A stretch of DNA of 36,903 bases from Candidatus Thiodiazotropha sp. (ex Ustalcina ferruginea). GTDB lineage: Bacteria > Pseudomonadota > Gammaproteobacteria > Chromatiales > Chromatiaceae. A program made the position numbers and the translations under genes. Positions 20,108 through 30,467 of the stretch are shown one piece after another; position 1 is the first letter of the stretch, and each line of letters begins with the position of its first letter. A model generated the notes under the pieces. It ran no database searches. It saw only the letters and a program-made list of their open reading frames with translations, and was not told the DNA's origin. Location: NCBI GenBank assembly GCA_025656375.1, contig JAHXHU010000131.1, forward strand, positions 1-36,903, written 5' to 3'.

Positions 20108-20868
20108 CAGGATTTGTTCCCGAGAACGGACAGGGCCAGCTGGAGATCCTGCCAGGCTTTCCTTTTCTGCTCTGGGGAGCGCAATAAATAAGCAGGGTGA
20201 TAGGTAACAACCAGTGGGATCTTCTGTGCTCCAAACAGGTGGATACGCCCACGTAATTTACCCACGGCAATATCGCTTTTTAGCAGATTCTGTGCAGAGA
20301 TCCGTCCGACTGCAAGAATCAATTGTGGCTGTATAAACTCAATCTGTTGTAGCAGGTAGGATTCACAGCATGAGGCCTCCTCCGGTTTGGGGTCCCGATT
20401 TTCTGGCGGACGACACTTGATAATGTTTGCAATGAAGACAGCCTCACGCTTGAAGCCCATTGCCAGCAACATTGCGTTAAGCAGCTGTCCGGCACGTCCG
20501 ACAAAGGGTTCACCCTTTTTATCCTCATCGGCACCAGGTGCTTCACCAATTACCAATAAGTCAGCTTGCGGATTGCCGACACCAAACACAGTCTGGGTAC
20601 AGCCGGCACGTAATGTACAAGCCTGGCATTGTCTGACCTGTTGTTGCAGACTCTGCCAATCATGCCTGGGCATCGCCGTATCTTCTGTGGAGAGCACCTC
20701 TTTTTCAGCTAATCTCTGTTGATCTGCCACTCCTTGATTCACCGAAGCGTGTGATTCGGGCACCCTACCAACAGATCTCTGTTGCTCGGCAGGCAATAAT
20801 TGAGCGCGGCGTTGCCAAACCGTCAGGCCCATCATTTTCAAATAGTGGTTACGTCTCAGTTCATCCAT
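20107..20868 (-). CDS. Family 4-type uracil-DNA glycosylase
   Basis: [76 protein letters not shown]. Confidence 0.93.
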   Translation of the reverse strand: MDELRRNHYLKMMGLTVWQRRAQLLPAEQQRSVGRVPESHASVNQGVADQQRLAEKEVLSTEDTAMPRHDWQSLQQQVRQCQACTLRAGCTQTVFGVGNPQADLLVIGEAPGADEDKKGEPFVGRAGQLLNAMLLAMGFKREAVFIANIIKCRPPENRDPKPEEASCCESYLLQQIEFIQPQLILAVGRISAQNLLKSDIAVGKLRGRIHLFGAQKIPLVVTYHPAYLLRSPEQKRKAWQDLQLALSVLGNKS

Positions 20869-21039
20869 GTTGCAAGCGCAAAATAATCTGTTCTGTCAGT
20901 TGGAGTGACTGACTGGAATAGACAATCGACCCGCCATCTAAAATGAATAGCTTCATCATTCTTACATGCGCTGAAGTAATGTGCAGGGTGATAGCGGATT
21001 GGGCGAGTTGTGTTTTATACCCAGTATAGGAGGTCTGCA

Positions 21040-22568
21040 CTAAACGTCTCCAGTTTGCGGATGGGCTTTTGAAGCAGACTCCAGAATCTTATTGACTGCA
21101 CTGATGTAGGCCTTTGCCGAGGCAATGACGATATCGGTGTCAGCTCCCTGTCCATTCGCAATCCGCCCTCCCTTCTCCAGCCGCACTGTCACCTCACCTT
21201 GGGCATCGGTCCCACTGGTAATATTATTGACGGAATAGAGTTGCAGCTCCGCGCCACTGTTGACAATACTTTCAATCGCCTTGAAAGCAGCATCCACCGG
21301 GCCTCCACCTGATGCAGCCCCTGGCTCCTCCTCACTATCAACACTGAGTGTAACCTCTGCATGGGGTGTTTCACCGGTCTCGGAGCAGACCTTCAAAGCG
21401 ATCAACTTGACTCGTTCGTTGAATGACTCTGTCTTGGTATCGGTTACCAGCGCCTGTAGATCTTCATCAAAAATTTCATGCTTCTTATCGGCCAGATCCT
21501 TGAACCGGGAGAAGGCGGCATTCAACTCTTCCTCTGACTCAAAGCTGATCCAATCTGGTGCGAAAGGCATTTCGGCCGGAGTGTTTGCCCAAAACCATAC
21601 GATTTTGACTCCATCCCACATCCTCGGCACGCATGATTTCGTAGGTCTCTCTCGATTTAAGTACACCGTCCTGGTGAATGCCTGATTCATGGGCAAAGGC
21701 ATTTGGACCGACGATGGCCTTGTTGGGTTGCACTGGAAATCCGGTAATGTTGGATACCAATTTGGAGCAGGCGACGATCTGTGTGGTGTCTAACCTTGTC
21801 TGGCAGGAGAAGAGTTCGTACCGCCATCACAATCTCTTCTAATGAAGCATTGCCCGCCCTCTCACCGAGGCCGTTGATGGTGCATTCCACTTGCCGTGCC
21901 CCATTGCTTACAGCAGACAGGGAGTTAGCAACCTCCAAACCCAGATCATTGTGACAATGGACAGAAAAGATGGCCTTGTCAGCATTGGGAACCCGCTCGC
22001 GCATCCGATGAATCAGGTCACCGAACTGGTGCGGCATAGCATAGCCCACCGTATCGGGAACATTCAGGGTCGTTGCACCGGCGTTGATCACCGCTTCAAA
22101 GATACGACACAGAAAGTCGATTTCTGAGCGCCCGGCATCCTCTGCGGAAAACTCTACATTATCGGTATAGTTTCTTGCCCGCTTAACGGCATGCACGGCT
22201 TGTTCGACCACCTGATCCGGATTCATCCGCAACTTGTGCTGCATGTGAATGGGGGAAGTGGCGATAAACGTGTGAATCCTTCCCGAAGTGGCCTCCTTCA
22301 GCGCTTCGCCTGCCCGATCGATATCCTTGTCAAGTGCACGGGCCAGACCACAGACAGTTGAATCCTTCACCGCCTTTGCCACAGCTGAAACTGCTTCAAA
22401 ATCACCATGACTGGCAATTGGAAAGCCTGCTTCAATGACATCCACTTGCAGCTTCTCCAAGGCCTTGCCAATACGGACCTTCTCATCCTTGGTCATGGAA
22501 GCACCGGGGCTTTGCTCACCATCACGCAATGTGGTGTCGAATATGATCAATTGATCAGGTTGGCTCAT
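21040..22568 (-). pseudogene. leuA: 2-isopropylmalate synthase, disrupted by two frame-breaking lesions
   Basis: N-terminal part in 21687-22568; middle in 21539-21760 (read from upstream as [37 protein letters not shown]...RNAFRTRL); C-terminal part in 21040-21702 ([13 protein letters not shown]...). Three frames are needed to rebuild one LeuA. Confidence 0.88.
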
Positions 22569-22965
22569 ACAGCTCTCCAGCAGGATACTTAGTCAGACGC
22601 AGATAGAGGTCTGGTTGATCTGAATTTATAGATCCAGATCATAAAAAACAACGGTTGAATATAACCCAGCCCCTTGGGATTGCCAATCATCTCTGCTCTA
22701 CTCTGATGAGGAGAATAACCTACTACAAGATCGGCAACTGTTTGGTTGAAATTGTTAACTTTCCTATCATCTGATGATCTACAGCCAAACACTGTATAGG
22801 GTGGGAAATTCCTATTTCAGCTAAGTTCCAAGAATAAGCTGACATTGAGGGTAATTAAAAGTTAAGTATTGTAATACGACTATAGAATTTAGCTTAATTA
22901 AGGTAAGGGTATAAAGGGATGCTTATGATTAGCCAGCGCAATTCGAAACAGATAGAGTGACCGGC

Positions 22966-23379
22966 ATGAGAAAAAAAAAGCACATCGAATGGGTAGCTGA
23001 GTACGAGCTGGGAATCCGTGATATTGATTTCCAACACCACTACTTTTTAGATCTGATCAATCGCCTCTCGGATGAACTGGGGAGCGTTGACAACATCACC
23101 TATCAAGCAGCACTCATTTCAGAACTGAATGCTTATGCCCGCTTTCATTTCATCAGTGAAGAAAATATCATGGGACGCGCCGGCTATCCGATGCTGGATG
23201 AGCATAAAAGACACCATCTCAAATTGATAGATCAACTCACTTCCAGGGAAGCAATACTGCAGATGGACCAGTCGGAATCAAGGGCCAAAGATGTCGTTGA
23301 TTTTTTAGTGGAGTGGTTTCTCAATCACACAAATCACGAAGACAGGCTATTCGCAGATTACCTGCAAAATAAAGGGTAA
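22966..23379 (+). CDS. Bacteriohemerythrin
   Basis: IRDIDFQHHYFLDLINRL, ARFHFISEENIMGRAGYPMLDEHKRHHLKLI, FLVEWFLNHTNHEDRLFADYL: His/Glu/Asp ligand pattern of hemerythrin. Confidence 0.93.
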   Translation: MRKKKHIEWVAEYELGIRDIDFQHHYFLDLINRLSDELGSVDNITYQAALISELNAYARFHFISEENIMGRAGYPMLDEHKRHHLKLIDQLTSREAILQMDQSESRAKDVVDFLVEWFLNHTNHEDRLFADYLQNKG

Positions 23380-23382
23380 GCA

Positions 23383-24159
23383 TTATTCTTTATCAGGGTC
23401 TGTCGTTATCCGATGCTCGCGATGCTTACGTAGTTGTAACAAGGTCAAAACAGGACCTGAGATAGCGTAGACAAGGAACAACACAAACAATACGGTCGGT
23501 GGATGGGTCTGCACAATGGCCAGTACGACCATCACCACAACCAACACGATAAAAGGGACCTTACCGTGAAAATCGATCTCCTTAAAGCTGTGGTAGCGAA
23601 AATTACTCACCATCAATAGACCGGTCAGGGTAGTCAGGATCGCAGCGGGCCAACCCAGGGTATTGCCGTCAATCCCATAATCAACACCTAGCCAGACACC
23701 ACCGGCAATGATCGCTGCAGCAGAGGGACTGGGCAATCCCTGAAAAAACTTTTTGTCGGCGATCCCGACCTGGGTGTTGAACCTCGCCAGGCGCAGAGCG
23801 CCACTGGCAGTATAGATAAAGGCCGCCAGCCAGCCCAACTTACCCAGATCACTCAAGGCCCACATATAGATCACCAATGCCGGTGCCAGGCCAAATGAGA
23901 CCATATCCGACAGGCTATCGTACTCAGCGCCAAATGCACTCTGTGATTTGGTCATTCTGGCTACTCGGCCATCCAGTCCATCCAACAGCATGGCCACGAA
24001 AATCGCTACTGAGGCCACTTCGAACTTACTGTTGACTGCGGCGAGAATGGCGTAGAACCCGGCAAACAGAGCACCGGTGGTAATCAGATTAGGCCATAGA
24101 TAGATCCCTCTACTACGCTTCTTTTGCTTTATCCCTTCCGATTCCATGAGTAAAACCAT
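23383..24159 (-). CDS. pssA: CDP-diacylglycerol-serine O-phosphatidyltransferase
   Basis: CDP-alcohol phosphatidyltransferase motif DGLDGRVARMTKSQSAFGAEYDSLSDMVSFGLAPA. Confidence 0.94.
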   Translation of the reverse strand: MVLLMESEGIKQKKRSRGIYLWPNLITTGALFAGFYAILAAVNSKFEVASVAIFVAMLLDGLDGRVARMTKSQSAFGAEYDSLSDMVSFGLAPALVIYMWALSDLGKLGWLAAFIYTASGALRLARFNTQVGIADKKFFQGLPSPSAAAIIAGGVWLGVDYGIDGNTLGWPAAILTTLTGLLMVSNFRYHSFKEIDFHGKVPFIVLVVVMVVLAIVQTHPPTVLFVLFLVYAISGPVLTLLQLRKHREHRITTDPDKE

Positions 24160-24326
24160 TGGTTACGATTTAATGGGCCGAATTATAACAAGGCTGACGC
24201 TCAATAGCCCTACTGTGATGGTGACTGAAGCCTATTTACTAACCCGAACCCAGGTTGGTATTTTCCATCCAGTATTAAAAACGATTTCAATTGGATCAGA
24301 CACTAGGGCCTGTTAACCGACCAATT

Positions 24327-25631
24327 TCAGAGCTTGCCGGAGGCCTTCACATCCAGATAGGCATTCACCAGATTAACAGGGAGCTGCTGGGGCCTGCTGT
24401 CAATAATCAAGGCTCCCCGATGGGTGAATCGCTCATGGGCCTGTTTGCGCTGACCAAGGTATCCCAATACCGCCTGGAAGCGTAGTGCCCCCTGCAAATC
24501 GACGACCGGGTGTTCTATCACTGCATCCAGGGAGGCTTCGTGGAGATCTGCAATCACCACCAGATGCCGTCTTACCAGCAGCGAGATTGCCTTTAACAGA
24601 TCATCACGTTCCTCGTTACGGCTGTTGGTCAAAATGATGATTAATGCCCTGCGTTGTTGCAACAGTATCAACTTGTGTGCAGCGGCAAGGTAGTCAGCCG
24701 CATGCAGGGTTGAGTCGAGATCATAGGTGCGATCCAGCAATCGACGCACCACGTCCCCCCCCTTCATCGGTGGTTGCCAGCGCTCTTCGCCAGCAAAGCT
24801 TAAAAAACCAACCGCATCGCCCTGTCGGTCTGCGACATAACTCAGCAGTAACATTGCATTCAGGGCATGATCTAGATGGGCACCGTCACCATCCTCATGG
24901 CGCATGTGCCTGCCACAGTCAAGCATGAAAACGATCTGCTGATCACGTTCATCCTGGTACTCCTTGGATATCAGCCGACGATAACGCGAACTGGCCTTCC
25001 AATCGATCTGGCGCATGGCATCACCGGTACGGTATTCACGAAGCTGATGGAAATCACTACCTTCACCACGGCGCTGGCGGCGACGAACCCCCATCTGACT
25101 GAGATGGTTGTCTGTTGCCAACAAGGCATAGCGGGCAATCTCGCGAAAGTTTGGAAACACCCGAACTTGAGTAATATGATCAATGAAATACTTCTGTCGC
25201 CATAGACCCAGCGGGGAATGAACGAGTAGATCAACGCCATCGAATTGCCTCTCTCCACGCCGGTTGGGCAACACACGATAGTGCAAGTTCGTCTGACGTT
25301 GTGGCGGTATAGCGATCGATTGAAGCTGATCCTGTACGCTGAAATCACTTGGATGGTGATCGTGGACCGCTAAATTGAGTACATATTCCGATCTGTTACG
25401 CAGCCGTAACTCCACATCTGTCCAGACGCCTACAGGTATACTTGTGCGGATATGCCGTACCAATTCAGGTATTGGCAGCTGCCGTAACCGCCACAGATCC
25501 AACAGCGCAAATACCAATAAAAGGGCGCAGAGTAATTTCCAGGGCATCGCCCAAGCCGGATACCAGATCGCTAACAGTGCCGGCGTACAGAGTAGAAACA
25601 GGGCCGTTATCAGTCGGGATGAGGGAATCAC
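24327..25631 (-). CDS. DUF58 domain-containing protein
   Basis: RRQRRGEGSDFHQLREYRTGDAMRQIDWKASSRYRRLISKEYQDERDQQIVFMLDCGRHM. Confidence 0.92.
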   Translation of the reverse strand: MIPSSRLITALFLLCTPALLAIWYPAWAMPWKLLCALLLVFALLDLWRLRQLPIPELVRHIRTSIPVGVWTDVELRLRNRSEYVLNLAVHDHHPSDFSVQDQLQSIAIPPQRQTNLHYRVLPNRRGERQFDGVDLLVHSPLGLWRQKYFIDHITQVRVFPNFREIARYALLATDNHLSQMGVRRRQRRGEGSDFHQLREYRTGDAMRQIDWKASSRYRRLISKEYQDERDQQIVFMLDCGRHMRHEDGDGAHLDHALNAMLLLSYVADRQGDAVGFLSFAGEERWQPPMKGGDVVRRLLDRTYDLDSTLHAADYLAAAHKLILLQQRRALIIILTNSRNEERDDLLKAISLLVRRHLVVIADLHEASLDAVIEHPVVDLQGALRFQAVLGYLGQRKQAHERFTHRGALIIDSRPQQLPVNLVNAYLDVKASGKL

Positions 25632-26602
25632 TGGCGTGGTGCAGGGATGTTATCCAACAGATCGTTCAACACATCGTCCGGCTGGTAACCTTCGATCTCC
25701 AGATCGGTGGCGAGTCGTATCCGGTGTCGCAACACGGGCAGTGCTGCAACTTTGATATCATCAGGTGTGACGAAGTCACGCTGTTGCAAAAAGGCTTCAA
25801 CCCTGGCCGCCCGTAGTAGAGATATGGTGCCGCGGGGTCCCGGACCCGCCTCAATGCCATTCCAATCCCTTGCCGAACGTATCAGACGTACTGCGTAGTT
25901 GATAATCTGCTCATCCATCTGCAGTTTTGCTACATGGGCTTGAAGCTGCGGGATCTCATCAGCCTTCAGCTGAGGACGAATAGCGGAAGTATCGAGCTGA
26001 TCACCCACAGCGCCCAGTGTCACTTGCTTCACCATCGCCTGCTCTTCGCTCTCAACAGGATAGTCGATAAACACCTTTAGCAAAAACCGGTCAAGCTGGG
26101 CCTGAGGCAACGGATAGGTACCCTCCTGTTCAATCGGGTTCTGCGTCGCCAACACCAGAAAGGGGGGAGTAAGGGGAAAGGTACGACCCTCGATAGTCAC
26201 CTGCTGTTCTTGCATCGCCTCAAGCAGGGCTGACTGGGTTTTGGCAGGCGAGCGGTTTATCTCATCAGCCAAGAGCAGGTTGCAGAATACCGGCCCCTTT
26301 CGCACCCTGAAATTCTCGCTTTTCATATCAAACATGATATGGCCTGATATATCACTCGGCATCAGATCCGGGGTGAACTGGATACGGCTGAATGCGCCCT
26401 GAACTGCAGCTGCCAGACTACGTACCAGCAGTGTTTTACCTAGACCAGGTACCCCTTCCACCAGAACATGCCCCCCTGAAAAGAGTGCCAGCATGACCTC
26501 ATGGATAACCTGCGGCTGACCAATAACCACCCTTGCAATCTCGGCTTCCAGGCCTATGGCCCGTTGTAAAACGTCCTCATTCAACGCTGCTTGACCTACC
26601 AT
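25628..26602 (-). CDS. MoxR-family AAA+ ATPase
   Basis: HVLVEGVPGLGKTLLVRSLA (Walker A), LLADEINRSPAKTQSALLEAMQEQQVTIEG (Walker B), ATQNPIEQEGTYPLPQAQLDRFLL. Start reset to ATG at 26602, 2 nt after the upstream stop. Confidence 0.95.
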   Translation of the reverse strand: MVGQAALNEDVLQRAIGLEAEIARVVIGQPQVIHEVMLALFSGGHVLVEGVPGLGKTLLVRSLAAAVQGAFSRIQFTPDLMPSDISGHIMFDMKSENFRVRKGPVFCNLLLADEINRSPAKTQSALLEAMQEQQVTIEGRTFPLTPPFLVLATQNPIEQEGTYPLPQAQLDRFLLKVFIDYPVESEEQAMVKQVTLGAVGDQLDTSAIRPQLKADEIPQLQAHVAKLQMDEQIINYAVRLIRSARDWNGIEAGPGPRGTISLLRAARVEAFLQQRDFVTPDDIKVAALPVLRHRIRLATDLEIEGYQPDDVLNDLLDNIPAPRQ

Positions 26603-26604
26603 AG

Positions 26605-27780
26605 TTAATGCTCTCTCTTTTCCGGGTGTAACGCCGACAACAGGCGCTGCAGGTTTGTCATGGTTTTTATCAGATGACCGGTATCGCCCTGATGGGGATA
26701 GAGGGCTTGGTGTATTGAATGGGCAGTCATCCCCGTCTTTTCCGCTAACCATTGGCATCGGGCCTCTTCATCCAAGTGATGTAACAGAGGATGGCTAGCC
26801 AACCAACGTTTTTCCACTACACGTCTACCCCCCTCAAACAATCTCGCTGAGGGGTCATGTCGCCAGGCAAACTCCGCTGCCGCCTGTAAGTGTTCGAGTA
26901 GATCCCGTCGTTGTCTGCTTGTTGGTAAAATCAACGGTCCGCTACGTTGACTCAGACGCCAGATCATCAACAGAACCAATAACGCCAGCGTTATCAGAAG
27001 ATAAGGTGCATGTCGCCACAGCAGGCTAAGCAGCGATGGCATCTGGGAACTATAGAGGAGCCATACCGAGTTATTGTCTCCAACCAGGCGGGCCAACAGC
27101 AGGGCATGATCATGCTCCCCAATTCGATCATTACTGAAAAAGTCGTTATCACTGAGAAAGGTAACCCTTCCCTCGCCCCAGGGAAAGATCAACAGCTGCG
27201 GGTAATCCTCATCAGGAGCCGCCCAGTGTGCCTGCTCGCTCTCCACATCGAACCATTTGTTGTTATCGAACTTGATCTGCATCGAGGCCGACTCATCCGG
27301 CAGGAAGAGTGTGCTTATCTCTTCATCTTCATCTTCATCTTCATCTTCATCTTCATCTTCGGTCGACTCACTGCTCACAATAGCAACACTAAACTGTTCC
27401 AGTAAGGGGTGTACAGGCCCATCCTCCAACACTGTTCCCGGTGTGACCAGTAAATGCCCACCGCTTTCTACCCATGCAAGCAATGAAGCAACACGCGCCT
27501 GTGGAAGCGGCGGCCCCAGATCCCTGACAAGTAACAAGCCTGGCCGTTGTGGTGGTTCAGCCAGGAAATGACGACCAGAGTGACTGGTTACATCTATCTC
27601 CAGACGTGACAGATAATACTCAGCCGCCAATAATGGATTGCGCCTGGGTTCTGTTGCCATGCCGCTGCGTATCTGCTTTGAGTGATGCTCAAAATTTTCT
27701 ACAAACCAAAGTGTAAAGTAACCACAGAGCAGGATCAGCAGGGTCAGTCCGACAGCAATACCCAGACGATTATCCCGCAC
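26605..27780 (-). CDS. DUF4350 domain-containing protein
   Basis: N-terminal TM, LVRDLGPPLPQARVASLLAWVESGGHLLVTPG, internal TM; position in the MoxR operon. Confidence 0.8.
   Translation of the reverse strand: MRDNRLGIAVGLTLLILLCGYFTLWFVENFEHHSKQIRSGMATEPRRNPLLAAEYYLSRLEIDVTSHSGRHFLAEPPQRPGLLLVRDLGPPLPQARVASLLAWVESGGHLLVTPGTVLEDGPVHPLLEQFSVAIVSSESTEDEDEDEDEDEDEEISTLFLPDESASMQIKFDNNKWFDVESEQAHWAAPDEDYPQLLIFPWGEGRVTFLSDNDFFSNDRIGEHDHALLLARLVGDNNSVWLLYSSQMPSLLSLLWRHAPYLLITLALLVLLMIWRLSQRSGPLILPTSRQRRDLLEHLQAAAEFAWRHDPSARLFEGGRRVVEKRWLASHPLLHHLDEEARCQWLAEKTGMTAHSIHQALYPHQGDTGHLIKTMTNLQRLLSALHPEKREH
27321..27360. repeat. Hexanucleotide tandem repeat (CTTCAT, ~6.7 units) inside the DUF4350 gene
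   Basis: cttcat repeated without interruption; encodes an Asp-Glu repeat (EDEDEDEDEDE) on the minus strand. Confidence 0.97.
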
Positions 27781-29248
27781 TGTTCACCCCGAAGTGGCCG
27801 GGCCATTCCTGACATAGCTTTACCGCCAACGCATATTTGGGTTGTATGTGTCCATAGGCCAGTTTCTGCCACACCCGTGTCAACTGAGCAAAATAGTCAT
27901 TGAGATCATCTTTTACAAAACCTTGGGCATTCTCCAGGCACTCTCCCTCAGTAGCACCTTCTGAAATCTGTAACGAATAGACGTGTACCAGTACCGAAAG
28001 GGAAGCACGGTAGAGAAGACTCAACCCACCCCTGTGATCCCCCTGTTCAATCAACCTGGCTGCCTCTGATGCCGGATTAGCCGGCAGGCTCTCAGGCCTC
28101 AAATCAAGACCCAGGATGTGGGATGGTGCCACTTTTTTCTTATCACTTTGCCCGATACCATGACCTTGCAGCAGGGTACGGTTATGTATAAACCAGTAGA
28201 GCAGATAGGCCAGCACCCCCCCCGCAGCCAACCACATCACGATCTCGCCCATATAGGCAAGATTTCCGTGAAATCCACCCAACATCTGTTTTAACCATGC
28301 CTCCAGCCATCCATTATCCTGGTCGCTATCTTCACCCCTGTATTTCCAGTAACCACGCTCCTCATAACGTCCAAAGGCCTCCTCAGCCAAAACCTCCTGA
28401 ATCAGCCGTTGAGAGGCAGTCGGGTTGATCTCCAATGCCTGGGATGTTTTGGGTTGTAACCCAAATACCAACAGAGAGACCAATAACATCGAGGCAATAC
28501 TCACCAATCCTCTACGCTGATGTCTTTGCGCCAACTGTCTCAATCCCAGTTCCAGATCCCAGGCCTCGAGCTGACTGCGTCGATTGAGATAGAGCGCAAA
28601 CCCTCCAGCAACATAGAAGGGGGCGATCAAGGACATTGCCACCAATGCAGATGTATGATGCAGCCACTCACTCAAAGGATCGGGATCGAACAGATAATTC
28701 TGCCAATCGGTCCAAAGCAGCTCTTGCGGAATCACGGCAACAATCAGTCCGATAAAACCCAACTCCAGAACAATTTCAAAATGGAGTCCCACCAGGGTCA
28801 ACCAACCAGCCGCATGGGCACGCCGTCCCAAAACACCGATACGGCTATTACGGCGTTTGCCCTTAAGTCCCTCCAGGACAACCACCGGCATGACAAAGGA
28901 GCGAGACGATATTAGCCGACGCCAAGTCAGACTGGCAAATAACTGCGGTAGCACAATCCTCAACCAACTTCCGAAGACCGCTTTGACTGATGTCCGTTCA
29001 GCGAACAGACGACGACTCAGCCAGTAGAGCAAGGGTGGTTCGTAGAGCGGCTTAAACCACCAGAGTAACAACCCTGCAAGCCACAATGGTAAAGGCAATA
29101 GCGTCAATACAATCATCACCGGCATTGCGCTGCATAGCCATAGCAGCCAAAGTGGCAGGAACCATTGACGCGCCATGGTAGAACCCAGATCGATACTCTC
29201 CCAAGGCGTACGTGGACGCAATTTGATGGAAATCTTAGCGAGATCCAT
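27770..29248 (-). CDS. DUF4129 domain-containing membrane protein
   Basis: Multiple TM helices; C-terminal ASEAARLIEQGDHRGGLSLLYRASLSVLVHVY...ATEGECLENAQ typical of DUF4129. Confidence 0.8.
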   Translation of the reverse strand: MDLAKISIKLRPRTPWESIDLGSTMARQWFLPLWLLWLCSAMPVMIVLTLLPLPLWLAGLLLWWFKPLYEPPLLYWLSRRLFAERTSVKAVFGSWLRIVLPQLFASLTWRRLISSRSFVMPVVVLEGLKGKRRNSRIGVLGRRAHAAGWLTLVGLHFEIVLELGFIGLIVAVIPQELLWTDWQNYLFDPDPLSEWLHHTSALVAMSLIAPFYVAGGFALYLNRRSQLEAWDLELGLRQLAQRHQRRGLVSIASMLLVSLLVFGLQPKTSQALEINPTASQRLIQEVLAEEAFGRYEERGYWKYRGEDSDQDNGWLEAWLKQMLGGFHGNLAYMGEIVMWLAAGGVLAYLLYWFIHNRTLLQGHGIGQSDKKKVAPSHILGLDLRPESLPANPASEAARLIEQGDHRGGLSLLYRASLSVLVHVYSLQISEGATEGECLENAQGFVKDDLNDYFAQLTRVWQKLAYGHIQPKYALAVKLCQEWPGHFGVNSAG

Positions 29249-30224
29249 GATCGCCCCTTCCCATCAACATCAGATACAAAGCCATACCCAACCAGAGTAG
29301 CGTTGCCACACTATACTTAATCGTTGGCTGTAGTGTGCTGGAGGACCAAAATGCTTCGATGAACGCTGCTGCCAATAACATGAGTGCAGCCCCCATAACC
29401 AGTTGCAGGGACTCCTCGGCATGCTCCCTGAGGGCCTGCACACGGGTCCTTTGTCCAGGGGCTATAACCGCATACCCAAGAAGTAGTCCTGCCGCGCCGC
29501 ATATCACAATCGCAGTTAACTCAAATGCTCCGTGGCCGGAAACAAATGGCCAGAAGGTCTCATGATAGCCCAGCTGGCTTAAATGTCCTGCCACACCACC
29601 AATCACCAAACCATTAAAAAGCAATATGAAGAGTGTCCCAACACCCAGCAAGATACCGGTTGCGAAGGTACGAAATCCAATCCCTATATTGTTCAGAATG
29701 TAGTAACCAAACATAGTGAAATCTGTTTCCGAACTCCGTTCTATTGAGCGACCAGGGCGTTCATTGGTCGGATCATAGCTGGTCTCCATCTGCGCCACCA
29801 TGTACTCATCCATGACGGTGTAGATCAGATCCTCCTGCAGGTAGCAACCCACTCCCATCAACAGGGCAGGCAATAGAAAGAACAACAGAGAAAGCTCGAA
29901 ATAGCCCCCATTTCGACGCACCGCCCGAGGGAAACCGCCCAATATAAAGTAGAGCACACGCCATCGCCATCCCCCCTGTTGACGATAGAGTAGCCGATGG
30001 CCACGCAACACCAATCCATGTAGTTGATCGATCAGGGCGGGACTAAAGCCGCGGCTGCGCGCCAAGGCATAATGATTGCAGAGCTGACGATAGCGGGCAG
30101 GAAAGCCTAGATGTTGTGCATGATGCAGGCGTCGCTTACTGCGAGAACGCTGAAGATCGTCCATCAATTGAGCGATTTCATCCCACAGCGCCTGGTTCTC
30201 CGCTTCGAACTGTTGCTGTCTCAT
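29235..30224 (-). CDS. SpoIIM-family (stage II sporulation protein M-like) membrane protein
   Basis: MRQQQFEAENQALWDEIAQLMDD...NNIGIGFRTFATGILLGVGTLFILLFNGLVIGGVAGHL...FWPFVSGHGAFELTAIVICGAAGLLLG. Start reset from 30326 to 30224. Confidence 0.9.
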   Translation of the reverse strand: MRQQQFEAENQALWDEIAQLMDDLQRSRSKRRLHHAQHLGFPARYRQLCNHYALARSRGFSPALIDQLHGLVLRGHRLLYRQQGGWRWRVLYFILGGFPRAVRRNGGYFELSLLFFLLPALLMGVGCYLQEDLIYTVMDEYMVAQMETSYDPTNERPGRSIERSSETDFTMFGYYILNNIGIGFRTFATGILLGVGTLFILLFNGLVIGGVAGHLSQLGYHETFWPFVSGHGAFELTAIVICGAAGLLLGYAVIAPGQRTRVQALREHAEESLQLVMGAALMLLAAAFIEAFWSSSTLQPTIKYSVATLLWLGMALYLMLMGRGDHGSR

Positions 30225-30225
30225 C

Positions 30226-30467
30226 AACCTAGAATCCGCAGTTGAATATGGATTTGTGGGAAATCCCGGCGTGCCAGGCAAGGCGTCGTTCGCCGTTAAT
30301 GGCCATTCCCTTAACAAGAACGACAACGCAGCAGGGTGCGTTGGGATTTTTCACAAATCCATGTAGCGTTTCAGAACTCACCCAATGGGTGCGAGAAAAA
30401 TGCACTATTTCATTTCGCATATCATTACCTTACGTCGATATTAGCGATCAACTGCGGAATCTAGGTT
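30226..30467. mobile_element. Nested inverted-repeat element (MITE-like or long structured intergenic element)
   Basis: Outer 20-bp inverted repeats AACCTAGAATCCGCAGTTGA (30226-30245) / TCAACTGCGGAATCTAGGTT (30448-30467), one mismatch. Inner repeats ATGGATTTGTGGGAAATCC (from 30248) / GGATTTTTCACAAATCCAT (ending 30363). Confidence 0.7.

Noticed and set aside
22874-22892. TAATACGACTATAGA resembles a T7 promoter
   Set aside because: Lacks four internal bases of the T7 consensus and there is no phage context; likely chance in AT-rich sequence.
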